A stretch of 64,000 nt of DNA, taken from positions 360,222 through 424,221 of the forward strand of contig CH002949.1 in the NCBI GenBank assembly GCA_000149265.1, in the 5' to 3' direction. Origin of the DNA: Ciona savignyi (Eukaryota > Chordata > Ascidiacea > Phlebobranchia > Cionidae). The translations under genes were made by a program, and so were the position numbers. Numbering within the stretch: the stretch's first letter is position 1; each line of letters starts with the position of its first letter. Of this stretch, positions 34,917 to 49,100 are shown in pieces. The notes under the pieces were generated by a model. It was not told where the DNA came from, did not search any database, and saw only the letters and a list, made by a program, of their open reading frames with translations.

Positions 34917-37557
34917 AAATTAGTTTAATGTGATCCGTTTATATAATCACAAGGAAATATTGTTATCTTAATGGCATTGGAAACTCTTCTACAACCATAA
35001 ACCACCTTTTTGCGAGTAGTTTTCCACAACCCTATTTCACCAACCTGTTTAATTGTCACCAACTAATAAAATTTAAATTCCAATAATTTCAATTATTTAA
35101 GTTTTTCAATTTGTGTTCCTTTTTATATTAAATACCACGACATATTTAAATGCAGAGAAAGGGGTTTTTATTCTAAACTTTGTCGTTTGCAGAGAAAAGA
35201 TTTTGTCCTATAATTCTAGTTTATTATTGTGTCATTATTACCAATTTATCACAACATCAGCCAAGGAACTGCAACCTCTCTCGTTCTGACCACTTAGCGT
35301 TAACCAACATGTCCAGTTTTACAACAGTATTTTCACGCTCAGGTATTTCGATTTAACGCGTTTTTCTCCTTTGCTTGTCACAAGAATAACGATTAAATTC
35401 CCCGAGATAATTTACCAAATTACATAGCGTTCACATGTTTAACATAGCGTAATAAGATAAATTATTTAAACTTAATAAACTGTTTTACCTTAATATAAAT
35501 AAATGTGTTTAAGTACAGTTCTGCAAAACAGCCATTTAACAGATAATTGCTTGATTGATTTATTAGTCAGTCAGCCACTTAAACAGTCAATAGCACACTG
35601 ACGCAAACTATATCCTTCACCGCAAAGAGCTCCAATATAAACCATATAAAGTTTAACTTCTAATCAGCAATTACGAGCTACTTTTACAACGACGAACCTT
35701 AATGACCTGACTGCTCAACTTGCACTTAAACCACACGGGCACCGTAAATAATCATCTACAAACATCTTATGCGCCGCAAATTATAACTACTTAACACCGA
35801 ATCCAATAAAGTTGGTGTATATCAGCTAGAACATCATTAACCTCTAATAACAGCTTTGATAAAATATAACTAAGAACAACACCTCTAATCCCTTTGATTT
35901 TTATATAAAAATCAATGCCAATATTGCCATTTGAAACCCTTTGTATTGCATTAAACGACTTTGATAGTTAAAACACCTTAACCATTCCCTAAAACATATT
36001 TTATAAGATTTCGATGTTATTATTAAAAAAATACCCGTTGTGGCATTACGTGCATATTAACAAATACCATAATCTAAATGCTTTATTTAGTACCACGCCC
36101 AAGATGTTTATATTAAGGCTTATCTAACAACCTTCAGGCGGGATGTGGTTTGAATTGTTTTTATTCGTTCTTTATGAAAACATTCACGAGTAAAGTAAAA
36201 ACACCAGGAAGATTAAAATGGATTATACGGTATGCTACCACCTTTGTGAAACCGATTTTTTTTAGAAAATAACTGATTTTGGTTAAAGCAACCCGCGGAT
36301 ATACTTAGTCTTAAGTTTAGCATTTATTAATGCTGGTCAGCAATGAATGTGCTTTCGCTACAATTTTACAATGTTTGGTGTGTGTCGTCAAAGTGTATAT
36401 TATTGTTACAGAATTCTTGAGGTTTTTTCAGGACGTTCTCTTACCGTTGGACTAATTACAAGAGCTGGCAACGTTTTTTCTTTATAGAAACACTACTATT
36501 TGCAAAACCCATATAAAACTAAACAAAATCCGTTATTAAAAAGAGGTCTTAACAGTTTGCAAGCCAATAAGAAACTGCCCTTTTTGCTAAGCAAATTCGC
36601 AGACATCCGCAGCAAGAAAAATACACTGAGCGTTTATTACTTGATTACCCCGCGAGATGATAAAAGTGTGAAGTTTAAAACAGGCATGCAGATAAAACGT
36701 GTTGAAAGTGCAAAAGAATAAAAGTGAACAAATAACAAAGTATAAACCGGCGTATAAAAAGTGTACAAAAAGGTGTTTGTAAATTGTATAAAAGGTGTAA
36801 AAAGTGTATAAAAAATATATATATAAATGTGTTTAAAAACATAACTCAACAAACGAGCCGCCGTGCGCGTTACATAATAACAAAATAACCACAACTAAGT
36901 CTCAGTCAGATTGTCCGAAATTAAGGTCCGAACGGTGCGTTACAAGGGCGTAGAATAAAGTTAGCCGACCAATCAGAATTATTTATTTTACTCGAAAACA
37001 AGTCCAACACCCCCAGGCGTTTGTTTTTCACTGAATTTTCCCAAAAACTAGCACTCCCCCATATTTCATTTATTTGGCTCGATTACAATAGATTAAGAGA
37101 ACCAAGTTAATTCTCTCACTAGCGATTAAAGAAATTCGTGGCATGCATTGGAAATTTTGACTTCAATGTTTAATTTCTACAGATTTCCTTTTTATAAAGG
37201 TACTAACTGTAGTTCTGTCTCTACATATGTATATTAACGTATTTCCGTCAAGTATTGAAACAAGTCAATCAAACCCTTTACAGAGTTGTTAATTAAAACA
37301 TTTTTTAGCCAAGAAATCTTATCCGATCTGCGTTATCCAAGATTTAGTCAACATCATTTTAAGTAAAACACCACAAACCCGCTGTAGTTGACCTCGTGGT
37401 TTTCTGCAAGGCCTTATTAAAAATAAATGTTCAGTTCACATTTATTGTATCATTAGAATAGGATCCTTTGTTTTCTAATATTTAATCGCACCATTTCATG
37501 TCGATGTTGCTTTGACTGTTTATGTCCCACCATTAAATGAACGCAGTTGTGTGAAAG

Positions 37558-37751
37558 GATAGGATATTTATGTTATCCCTGTAGGTGGAAAAACCAAAGA
37601 GGTTAACCAACGGTCAAGCGTAAGATCACCTCGCGCCCACCGTCGGGTTTTCAAGCTATTGCAGTATGTTGTGTATAATTCACACGTTCCTTTAATTTAG
37701 TAGAACCCATTAATCCGCTGGGTTCTAAACTACCAGACTAATCTGTCGGAC
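37558..37751 (-). repeat. SINE-1 with internal deletion
   Basis: Reversed tail and body joined to the head (aatccgctgggttctaaact then accagactaatctgtcggac). The central block is missing, as in the copy at 5963. Confidence 0.85.
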
Positions 37752-39037
37752 AGGGGCCAAGTATGTTCAAAAATGCGCAAACCAACGAAAACCAGACAAT
37801 CTGGTTTTCCAAAAACGTGATCGAAAAGTCGTGATTGATGGCTTAAAGATTACACCTTATATAAATAACCAATGGTGGAATCACCTGTGTGTACAACAAA
37901 TGACACTAGAGACACTATACTTCTGCAGAAGTTGCTAATTATACAACCGGTTAAACAAACAATGTCTCTTTTTACAGATTTTTTTTTCCTTTCGGAAAGT
38001 ATTCACTTTGTTTATATAAATATTAAAGTTTTATCGGGTGAAAACGTTCTAACAAAACCGGAAAACTACTATATTTTCTCCGTACCCAATGCCTTCGGCT
38101 AATAAGGTTATGTTCTTGATTTACAATTAATATAGGTCACATTCCACTGCGACCACATGTTTTGCATATAACTCAAGGGTTTTTCTTATCCGCCGTTTGG
38201 TGGATCGCGCCCAAACAAACACATTCATAATAATGCATTAGTTTGCACTTTACGGGCTTTTCCTTACTTATCAGTTCCAGTAGATTAGTGTTTGTGTTAT
38301 TAAACGTCCACGGAATTCCGTGAAGTACAAACTACGTTTTTTTACTTACTTTTTATTCGGTCATGAGATATGCTAGCAACGTTAAATGCAAAGTCATATT
38401 AGTCATACGACGTCATAATGTAGTGACGTTGAGTCATCAATGAGTCAAACGGTTTCGGACATGGGCGTGCGATTTTTCTAGAGTCATGGGCCGACATACT
38501 ATATTCGGAGATATGAAAAATAATTAAAAGATCTCAAAAAAAGTTATCAAGTACACGCTAATAATTTTTTAAGTACTCGATTAAGCATATTTTCCACTAC
38601 TTATTTTACACCACGAAAAGGCATTATTCAATTATCCGTGCATTAACATTCGATAGAAAAAAACTCATTTGTTTTAAATAAAGTCGGTAAATATTCAAGC
38701 CCAATAAATACATTTTAATAATTTAATCTAAATCAGCATCATTTCGAAATCATATTGTAACAGCTGTATTTTCAAACCAAACGGTATATTACAATATTTG
38801 TAACGCATTTTTATTCCATCAGTCACGAGATACTTATCGGACTTGATTGCACCGTCATATTTGTCACTACTACGTCATATTGTGGTGACTATGAGTCATA
38901 GATACCGAGGTCAAATGGTTTTGAGCATGGGTTGGTGATTTCCCAAGTTATTGCCATAATCCGGTCTCTATCCGCAAACATGAAAGTTATTTAATCCTTT
39001 AAAAACAACTGACGAATACTTGTCAATACTTTTCGAG

Positions 39038-39220
39038 GGGCAACACTAAAAGGAGGGTAGGAGGGAAACTGCTCAATAAAATGACAAAAACTAATTTAAA
39101 CCCTGCCCAGAACCAACCTTAACTCTAACCCGATGTTTCAAACTGACTTAAATGCCCTAATCTTTATTATAGTATGCAGTTTTCCTCCTTCCCGCTTTCC
39201 CTCCTTTTAGTTTTTTCCCC
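39038..39220. mobile_element. MITE family C, complete copy
   Basis: Ends gggcaacactaaaaggaggg and ctccttttagttttttcccc. Flanks TTTTCGAG (39030-39037) and TTTTCAAG (39221-39228) match at 7 of 8 bases. The centre is ctaacccgatgtttcaaact. Confidence 0.85.
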
Positions 39221-39414
39221 TTTTCAAGTGACAATTTAAAATACATCAATTACGTAAAGGACAGTAGAATATTCCGCCACGTGTGTAAAACGCACAAGCA
39301 ACGGAAGTTTAATACATTATACACAGTTTGTAAACAAATATAAAATAAAACAAATTTTAAAGCGAAGTTATAAAATAATTGTAGCCAATATGCGCAAGCA
39401 TTGGAGGTTATTCT

Positions 39415-39573
39415 TTAGTTTAGTTTATTTATTTTTTGCCCCAGTATTAAAAAATGGCAAAAGAATCAAATCACGACACATGAAAAGACGGCAAAACAAA
39501 CAGTCGTTAAAAGACGTCATTGAAAAAAAGGATATAATTTAATAAATGTAGCGGACGCGGCCGCTAAACCTAA
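39415..39573 (+). mobile_element. MITE-like family D, complete copy
   Basis: From ttagtttagtttatttattt to gcggacgcggccgctaaacc taa. The two ends form an imperfect inverted pair, TTAGTTTAG against TTAGGTTTAG. Confidence 0.75.
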
Positions 39574-39648
39574 GCGAAATAACATACCAAGTTAGGAAGT
39601 TTACTTCTGAAATCTTGAACAGTGTGCTACTAAAAACTGTTTATGGGT

Positions 39649-39712
39649 ACGGTCGGGCGGCCGAATGATTACCGCCACCGATACACATACCGACTTACAT
39701 ATCAAAACGGTC
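39649..39712 (+). repeat. SINE-2 head fragment
   Basis: Reads acggtcgggcggccgaatga, ttaccgccaccgatacacat, accgacttacatatcaaaac. The B-box half is lost. A (TA)n run follows at about 39743-39762. Confidence 0.7.
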
Positions 39713-41052
39713 TTGAAACTAACTTGAGTAAAAAAATTATAAATATATATATATATATATATTGTGCATTTCAAAAACTCAAAGGACCATGTGGTAGGTC
39801 AGTGTCGGCATGCGGTTTGGCAAGTTTTCTCTGATACTCGTGTGTGAGAACGTTGTACTTCGTGGACCTGTAAGCTGAAGATTAAAAAATATACCTACAC
39901 GTTTCTTAATTTATTTTGTATACACAAACGACAAACAAAATTTGCATAAAAGGTCTTAAAAACGCTAGCCAACATTTACAGGAAAAATATTTAGTTTACA
40001 TTTATTGTATTATTAAACAGAACACCGTTGTTTTCTAGTATTTAGAACCAGCATTTTCTCTTGGTGTTTCTTTGTGCGACTGTCATTTTGATGTTTTTTT
40101 AACTGTGTATGTCCACCCATAAAAGAACAAAGACAAGTAAAGGAACAAGTCGTCATTTTTTGCCACACACAAGCTTGTATGTTGTGCGCACATATAGCAG
40201 GGCTCACGATTTGGATTAGTTACCAAACTGTTGATTTATAGTTAAATTTCTTTAGAGTTGTTCTCAAATTTGAGCTATTTTTGCAAAATGGAGACTGCTC
40301 AATTTTTTGTATATAAACAATTTAATTTATATGTTTTAACAATTTGAATATATTATGTTAAAATATCATATCTGCGGTATCTAAATTGTGCATTGATTAC
40401 CATGATTGTTTTGCCACCATTATAAATATTGATTGTCAGTTTCCCGCTTAAAACCTGTAAAGATACCGCCTAATTTGATTAATGACTGTTGAAGTGCGAT
40501 CAGTTAAGTTGGTTGTGTTAAATGGGTTTTTATACTGTTTACCGACAACACAAGGTTTTTACACAAAAGCCTTGAGAATTCACGACATGATAAATCAACA
40601 TCAATAGAAATTAACGAATAATTCGTTTAAACGTGAAGCTTTTACTCGGAAACTCGAATATATGTGTGTGGTTGTATGAAAAGATTAAAAACATCTTACT
40701 GTTATTAAATTTACGGTGTTACACTTTTAGACGATGGCTTTGATAACCTGTAATGAGCTCTCAAGATTCTTTAAAAAATGCTTGTATTGCAGCTAAGCAG
40801 TAAGAAATCTTTTTAACACGGCAATTCTGACTGACAGCATTCAAACTTTTTATATACAGCAAAATGAGCGGTTGCGTCGCGTTAATTGTTTTGGACTGGA
40901 AGCGATTGGTACCGACCAGCAATTATTATGTACCAATATACCCAGGGTTATTAACATACAACTTAAGCACATGCAATACAAAACATTGTTTTACTGGTAC
41001 TATGATTTTGGCATACTGACTGTTTTCGTGATTATGTTTTAGAATTTTAGAT

Positions 41053-41213
41053 CAAGGGTGGGCAACTTCTCGTACTAGATGTGGGAAAAGAAAGTTCTTG
41101 ATTGGCCGGAATATTACATGAATAGTATTCAATGTCTTAATTACAGGGTATGGTTAGAAACAGTCTGCGGACCGGTCAAATTCCCTTTCACGGCCTTATG
41201 TTGCCTATGCTTG
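41053..41213. mobile_element. hAT-type MITE, family A, short copy
   Basis: Ends CAAGGGTGGGCAACTT and TTGCCTATGCTTG. A perfect 8-bp duplication TTTTAGAT flanks it (41045-41052 and 41214-41221). Its interior matches the copy at 63405 (attacatgaatagtattcaa). Confidence 0.92.
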
Positions 41214-42779
41214 TTTTAGATGGTTCTCTGTGCATTAGCAAATCGTGTTTCGCAACTGAACATTATGTAAAGTGCATTGACCTGAGCGGTCATATAAATT
41301 TAATATTGAATCTGCTTAATTGGGATAATTTGCCGTAATTACGACCACGGTACAGCACTTGAATATAAATTACCAAGTCAATCTGCTGCGAGGTCGCCGC
41401 TGAACTTGTGACGTCATAATGATAGGCTTCGATAGAAATTTTAATAATCTCTCGGAATTGCACTTTGTAAGCGGTCGCTACTTGCCAGGCGAGAATTGTA
41501 AAAAAACGACAAAAAATTCCCTACACTTCAGTCCGAACCATAAATTGTCAGTTTTTTTGTCAAAAACTCTCTTTTAATTACTTGTTCGGATTAATTGCAT
41601 ATGTTCGAGGCTTATTAATTACAAAGCATTATAACACGAACGCGAAATCCGTAAGAAAGGGCGCTGTGACTTGTCACTTCACACCACATTTTCTGATGAA
41701 AAGGTTAACAAAACTTGTTCCTGGCCCTAAAATATTTTAAGTGATAACGTATTGCTCAGAGGCACACCGGTGAGCCTTATCGCAAGCATTAATGCCATAC
41801 GGAGGGAATGTGAAATGACTAAAGCACCGGGTACAAATATAGCGCCAGATTTTCTCATAAAACCACAAAAGTTATTTACTGAATGTTAGGGCCCCCTGAA
41901 GGACACAATACAAAAGTGGAACTCCTTTAAAAGTGGAGTTTTAGAAACAATAACAATAAGTTACTCGATTGTCGTAAACTAAAACTTGAGTATGGCTTGG
42001 TTAATATCACCATTTTCACACAGATTAAAAGCGATTTTAATTAAGTTGATATGAAAGCATCAGCGGTACATTCATTCTTCCTGCTTTTTAAAATATACAA
42101 TCGAAGCGTACTTCAGGTAATAGGCTCGACTGCCCCGGGTGACCACTTAACCAAATTCTTACTAGCAAATCCATTGTTTTGGCTCTTAACAAGCCACTGG
42201 TCATTGTCTAAAGTACTAAGCTACTACCACAGTAATTAATTTTCTGTTGATACTTTATGAAAAAAGTAGACAAGCAGTGATGGAAATACTAACTATAAAA
42301 GGCGACGGCAAGATGTCATAAAGAGGGGACTACCCCTTTCAAGATTTATCCCAGCTCCGGTCTCAAATCAACAATTTGGAAAACATAGTTCTGGAGGTGA
42401 GGCGAGGGCAGAAATATTCAAAGGTAGAAGCAGAACAAGCACAAGAAACACACGAGGAAGGTAATTGTATTGAGAGGTTAATTTAAAGCCAGCGAACCGC
42501 AATTTGCCACACAGAGATATTCGATATTCAGATATGGAAATCCCATATGCGGACGTGACTCCACACACTGTGAACCTGATCAGTTGGTACATCCAAGGTT
42601 ACGTACCACGTGATGGTGACGTCATGACTTCTTTTCAGACTTAATTTTTTTGAAATTCAAGTCAACTTTTTAAACTACAAATCAAGGCAACTTCGCAAAA
42701 CATAAGCAGAAGTTAATTAAAATGATTGATCGAAAGTTAACTTGTTATAAGTTAGAATAAACGTTTTTGGGATTTGTTT

Positions 42780-42866
42780 TATCGGGACAGGTTTCGAACC
42801 GTTGCTGGGCTCATTATACTTCTGTTGTTATACTGCCCGGCCACCGTTCCATTCGACCACACGATT
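42780..42866 (-). repeat. SINE-2 copy, diverged
   Basis: Reversed: atcgggacaggtttcgaacc, gttgctgggctcattatact, ccattcgaccacacg. Confidence 0.65.
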
Positions 42867-43127
42867 GTTCAGTATCAGTTTTGTTGTGAAAATATTGATC
42901 TCGCAACACATTTTTATAATATTTGACGTTGATTAGGTAAATATGTGGAAATGGTAATGTTGATACAATGAATCTGCATAATGTAAACGAACGATGAAAC
43001 ACTCAAAACAAAACTAAATTTGCCAATAAGACAAGGAAAATAAACGTCTGAGCTATCAGTTGTTTAAAACCTGTATTTACATTTTACATTTGCGGTTTAA
43101 ACGTCATTTGCAGTTTAAACGTCAAGT

Positions 43128-46100
43128 CTACCATTTCCGTAATTCGAACACGATATGCTGTCCATCCGATGGTTGGTATGAACTGACACCTAACGGAAGA
43201 AAATTCCCAGTAGTACCATCCAGCAGGGCCCAGTACTCTCGTTTGCTTGACTCTGCTCGAAGACCGTTTATCGAAGTGACACTTTCTCCCCATGATGTGC
43301 TGGTAGTTTCAAATCTACACAAAACACGGTTTGTAATTATTTGCAGTACCTCTTTAATTAAACTAGAGACCAACATAATGACACCAAAATGCTTTACGCC
43401 CTTCTATTAGTTTATTTTTTGTTTCCACGATGAATATACGATGAAGGACCTTTGATAAAAAAACTGGAAAACGGCAAAACGATAGTCGTTAGAACACGTC
43501 TAGAAACCAATCAATTATCAAGTGTCGGTATAATTAGTCGTATTCTTTGACTATGTGCATGTTTTTTTGACCTTTCAAGGTTAAAAACTGAATACGAATG
43601 GAGTCTTAGATATTAAAAGCGACTTAAATTGATAAAATAACCATTTTTGTCTGGCGCCATAGAGCAATCCTGAAATTTTATTTTAGTCTTCAAAACTATT
43701 TCCTAATTGACAAAAATATTTTCAGGACGAAAATCTTTTACTATCGAAAATTGTTTTTTTTTTTGGAAAATCGGCAAAACTATTCTGTAAACCGTTAAAA
43801 CCTTTTTTTTAATCTGAAAATACATTTTGCGGAGTCAATATTCTGTAGAGTTAATACGTCACTAGAGTTACATGCCCGAGTGATTTACCCTTGGTATATA
43901 AGTCTCGTCCTCCGTCGCTCTCTTTCGTTCTTGCAATACAATCCCTGAACTGCATAGCGCGTGTTCGCTATATCCCTACATATTCGAGTTGGCAAAAGTA
44001 TTTTTGCGCAAAAAGCATATTTTTTTAGTTATGATATTTTTGACTTAGTTCAGTTGTATCTTTGATGTAAGTTATTGGTTTGATTACCCAACATATCGAA
44101 AAGGAAGGCATTAAGATACTTTACGGATCTGTGAATAATTTCCGTCGATTAAATACCTACAATTAGATACGTGATGATTTTTTATGGGTGGTTTCAACAA
44201 CACAAAAATAAACTAGCATGTCCCACATATACCTCCAATAAGACATCGCGCAATTATATGATACTGAACAAATGAAGTCGGGCTTACTCTAATTCTTGGT
44301 TACATCTTGCTTGCTGCATTATCTGCAGCAAATAGTTATCCTTCTTCACACCGTGCACTGTAATTGCGTCAGTGGAGCCTGGTTTAATAATTGATAACTG
44401 GACACTGATCCGTGTCGTGAAGAATTCCATTAATATATTCCCCATCTCAAATTCTGCACAGTTTGGTTCCGCTACTGTGCTGTGTGTTGGCTGGTAACCG
44501 TTTGGTATTGAGACTGCAATGGAAAGGTTTGGTAGTTGCAAGTCAAATGAAGTATTTACTTGTATTCGCATCAACACAATAACATCTAAAGTCCGGCCGG
44601 TTGGTCTGGCGGTTTAGTGCGTCGCCTTTTATTCAAAAGGTTGCAAGTGCGAAACTGGTCGCTAGCTAGTCGGTTGTGTCCTTGGGCAAGGCACTTTACG
44701 GACATTACCTGAACCCAGCAGATTAGTGGGTTCTACCAAATTGAAGAAATGTGTCTTTCATATACAAAGCAGCGAGTTATTCAAAGTTCTTTTTTCTATG
44801 TAGACTAACGACTGTGCCCACAGCCTTATAAACCCCAAATAAAACATTAAAACGCGCATCGGTTTAAGGTGGCAAAATGAACATTTAAATACATTAATTT
44901 AAATATATACTTTGATGTAAACACAAGACCCTAAGATTTTTAACTACACCCGCTACACTGCAGTTTATTAGCACATATGGCCTAAGGATAAATATTCGTT
45001 TCTCAACCTTGTGGTAATTTTATGGTTATGCTAACTAATGGATGACAGCCTTCTATTTTATGGATGGTGCTTTTTGGGATTGAAAAGAAAATCATACCTG
45101 GAGTGGGACATGTTATGTTTCCCGCGAGCGACAAAATACTTCTTCCACTTAAAGCTGGAAGCAAATGCGANNNNNNNNNNNNNNNNNNNNNNNNNNNNNN
45201 NNNNNNNNNNNNNNNNNNNNNNNNNNNNNNNNNNNNNNNNNNNNNNNNNNNNNNNNNNNNNNNNNNNNNNTTTACTTTGGTATGTAACATTGTTTGCGTG
45301 CATTTTGTGCTATATAACCCGACGTGTTTAGCTTTAATTTCATTCACTACCAAGTACCAATCCAGGAATGCAACATTGCTATTATGACAATTGCTCATAC
45401 ATTTCTCAGTAAGGTAAACTGGACAGTCGCTGTACGTGGTCTAGGCTCAAGAAAAATATGTGGCCACATAAAAAAATAATTATTCTCTCTGATTTTGACC
45501 CACCAGAATCAGTCAATATGACTGCTACTGACCCAAGGTCTCATAGCGTACTGTGATATCTTGTATTGGATATGCGGTATTTAACGTATGAAGATAGACA
45601 ACCAGCAATGTGCTAATTATGAATACATCCATATGTGTCCGACATATTAGTCTAGTGGTTAGGAGCGTCGCCTTTCAGCCGAAGGGTGGCAGGTTTGATA
45701 TTGGTCGCTATAGCTAGTCAGTTGTGTTTTTGTGCAAGTCACGTAACGAACATGTGCAAGGCACGTAACGAACAGCCTGAACCCAGTGGATTAATGGGTT
45801 TTACCAAATTGAAGGAACGTGTAAATCATACACAACACATTGCCCGTGTGTTAACCCCCTTGGTTTTCCCATTCACAGGGATAAACCTGAATATCCTATT
45901 ATATTATAATAATGGTATAAATATACCTGCAGAACCAAGAGCTTGCTAGCGTTATACCTCTTGTTGCTTCTCTCAGCGCCAGCATTGCCAACGGTGTCGA
46001 ATATTGATTCCCAATCCAAACATTATTTCGGTCGGTTGTTATGCTTTGGTTAAGATATGAAACCCCATTCTCGATAGCTCTGGTTATTTTAATATCCAAT

Positions 46101-49100
46101 GTTGGGGTGCTAGAAGCAAGGTTCTGTGCGTGTAGGCAGGATAAGCCCAACATGGCGACGGAAGTTGAGTCTGCAGAAGAATTACAGAGAAAAGTTTAAA
46201 CACATCTGTTGTCACATTGCTCAAACGAAAGCCATACAAACTATTTTAAATATCATTTTTACTGTACTCTATATGTTTGTGCATGCAAAATCAATCAGGT
46301 TTTCTTGTTATCTTATCGCTCTTGGTATATCTGATACAAAGTGTATATCGTTCGTTTCTATTAGAGAATCTTGGGGGTTAAGTAGAATCTAATCTCAAGG
46401 GTTCCCGAATTACAAATCCAAACTTCATTTTCTTTTTCTATGTATAACATTTTGGTATACCAAACAACAACAATAATAGAAAACAAAAAATGGCGTAAAA
46501 ATAAAAATTACTTATTTAATACAGGTTTGGGGAATTTATTGGAATACGACAAAATATACCACTACATATTTAATGCACAAGAACCGACACCTATTAAAGT
46601 TTGATCTCTAAGTAATATGCCATGACATATCTACCACATGCCAACATATATTCCAGAAATTGTTATCTTGATTGGTCTTATGTTCATGCTTAATTAGTCC
46701 ACAAAATATAACTGTTGCGAGCATTACGCAGATAAAAGAAAATAAACGAAGCAAAAACAATAGGTGCTACCGTGAAAAAAAATTAAAACCCATAACAAAT
46801 CTCAAATAATTTTGATAGTGGTACGGAAATTGGCTACATAAAGAACTTACCGACAGAATGGTTTCCAAAACTACCATCATTGGTTTGTCGACGAATAAAC
46901 TCCACCAAGGTCAGCGAATCAATATGTCCACCAGCGATGCACATTGCTTGCACAGCGAGCCCGATGTGGTACCAATGAGATTCGGGTTGGCTGCGCAGTA
47001 TTCCTGATTGCGGAAAATAAGGTTAAGTTTCAAAGCCCTGTTTATACGCTAGATATGACCTTTCGCCTAATACGAGATAATGGAATTAAAACCCGATAAC
47101 GTAGTTTGCACGCTGTGGAGATGCTCGTGGAGAATGTCTGCCAGCATCCACCTAGTACGGATACTACCGGAAGTGGGACTAAACCTTCCACAGTGCACGT
47201 AGGGTTTCGGTTTAACGCACAAAAAACATGTTAAAAACTAACTCTAATGTACTAAGCTTCATTTAAGTGTGCAGTTTCCCTCCTTTCCACTTTCCTTTCT
47301 TTAAGTTTCCCCCATAATATACTCGTTTTAAACAGAATCCTACAGCAAAGTAAAGAAAACGGTACAGCGATTTAGTGTCAAAATTGAAAACCCGAATATT
47401 ATCAATTCGTTTCCTGCCACCGTGTAAACTTCGACGATTTTAATGACGAGGGGCTTTAACGACACCGGTCCAAACATAGTATGTAACGTTCACCAAAAAT
47501 CCAAACAAAAGTTGACATTACTGTTTTTATTAACAAGGGCTCAAGATAGTATAGGATATTCATGTTTATCCCCCTGAATGGAAAACCCGATGGGGTTAAC
47601 ACACGGGTAATCGTCAGATCACCTCGCGCCCATCGTCGGGTTACCGGAGCTATTGCAGTGTGTTGTATATGATAGACACGTTCCTTCAATTTGGTAGAAC
47701 CCATTAATCCGCTGGGTTCAGGCAAGATTATCATTTCTTTACCAGGAACTACAAACGGTCTTCGCCGCCAGAACAACACTTGGAGAGATGGACGCTACAT
47801 ACCTCCGACATGAAACTCTCTTGAAAGTTTAACTCGGAGTTGCTCCACAACGTCAATTCCTCGGAAATTATGAGGATCCTCACACCCTGACTTAATAGCA
47901 AGTACGTAAAGGGCCACCTTTCCCAGGCTCATACTGCAAAAATAATCCATTTCTACATAGGCACATTGAAAACAAAAGTATATATATTACAACACATTAA
48001 AAACAAAAGTATAGGCTATACATTACAACACATTGAAAACAAAAGTATAGGCTATACATTACAACACATTGAAAACAAAAGTATAGGCTATACATTACAA
48101 CACATTGAAAACAAAAGTATACATCGGCTAACATGTCGGTAGGTGATGCAGTGTGTTATATTGCGTTTACAATCTATCCCCTGTCACGAATTCACAATTG
48201 TGACCCACCAACACAAAGTGCATTTAAATTTAGCTATACCCAACTGTAGCCATGTCTTGTACATTAAATACCTCTGTTGTAACCCATTTTCCAGTGCCGG
48301 GGTTTATCATTAGCATTCCACCTTATCGGTCGATCGTTTACATCGTCCGACCGGTTAGTCTGGTGGTTTGGTGCGACGCCTTTCAACCGAAAGGTTGCAG
48401 ATTCGAAACTGGTCGTTAGCTATTCGATTGTATCAGTGGTCACGGCACATGTCTGCATCCAGCGGATTAATGGGTTGTACCAAATTAAAGGAACGTGTAT
48501 CATATACAACACACAGCAATAGCTCCGATAATCCGACGGTGGGCGCAAGGTGATCTGACGATTTCCCGTGTGTTAACCCATTTGATTTTCACCCATTCAC
48601 GAGGATAAACATGAATATCTTATCCTGTTGTAACTGGGGTTAAACATTACAGTTTTATCTTTCGGTTCAATCGTCTACACGTTTATCCCAAATTGGTCGT
48701 TACAACGCAATAAATAATACCTGCCGGATTCGCTTCTTATCTCGCTCTCCATCTGGTCCAATGTCTCGTCCAACCCGAATAACGAACTCGGTTTTCCCAG
48801 TTGAAGCCCAAGTACAGTTTGTGGTGTATTTGTCCATCCCCAATGTGGATGACGTAATTCCATCAGTCGGTCTACTCCTTCAGTGAGTTTTGTTTCCAAC
48901 GCCGAACTCGCCGGATTTCCATCTGTTACGGAACAAACGTGAAATATTGAGCATTGTGCTCACTTTAGCTTTAAATTTGGAGTTTTGGACCAAAATATGG
49001 CGGTCCTGAACTAGAAACCGGGGTGGTCGAGTTATTGAAACAGAATGCAATGCATAAAGGTATTTGGGACCGCCACAAAGTGGTCCTGATAAAGAGGTGG

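Larger units (their letters stand above)
33678..43127. other. Gene-poor 9.4-kb stretch upstream of the BTB gene
   Basis: No supported gene. It contains the BTB gene's promoter side, SINE-1 (34637, 37558), SINE-2 (39649, 42780), a family A hAT MITE, family C and D MITEs and a diverged duplication (38352/38818). Stretches 34917-37557 and 39830-41040 show nothing recognisable apart from AT-rich sequence. The lower end should contain the transcobalamin 3' untranslated region. Confidence 0.6.

Noticed and set aside
36500-36721. 73-residue basic plus-strand frame
   Set aside because: No domain, ends in simple AAGTGTA-type sequence, and no partner exon nearby.
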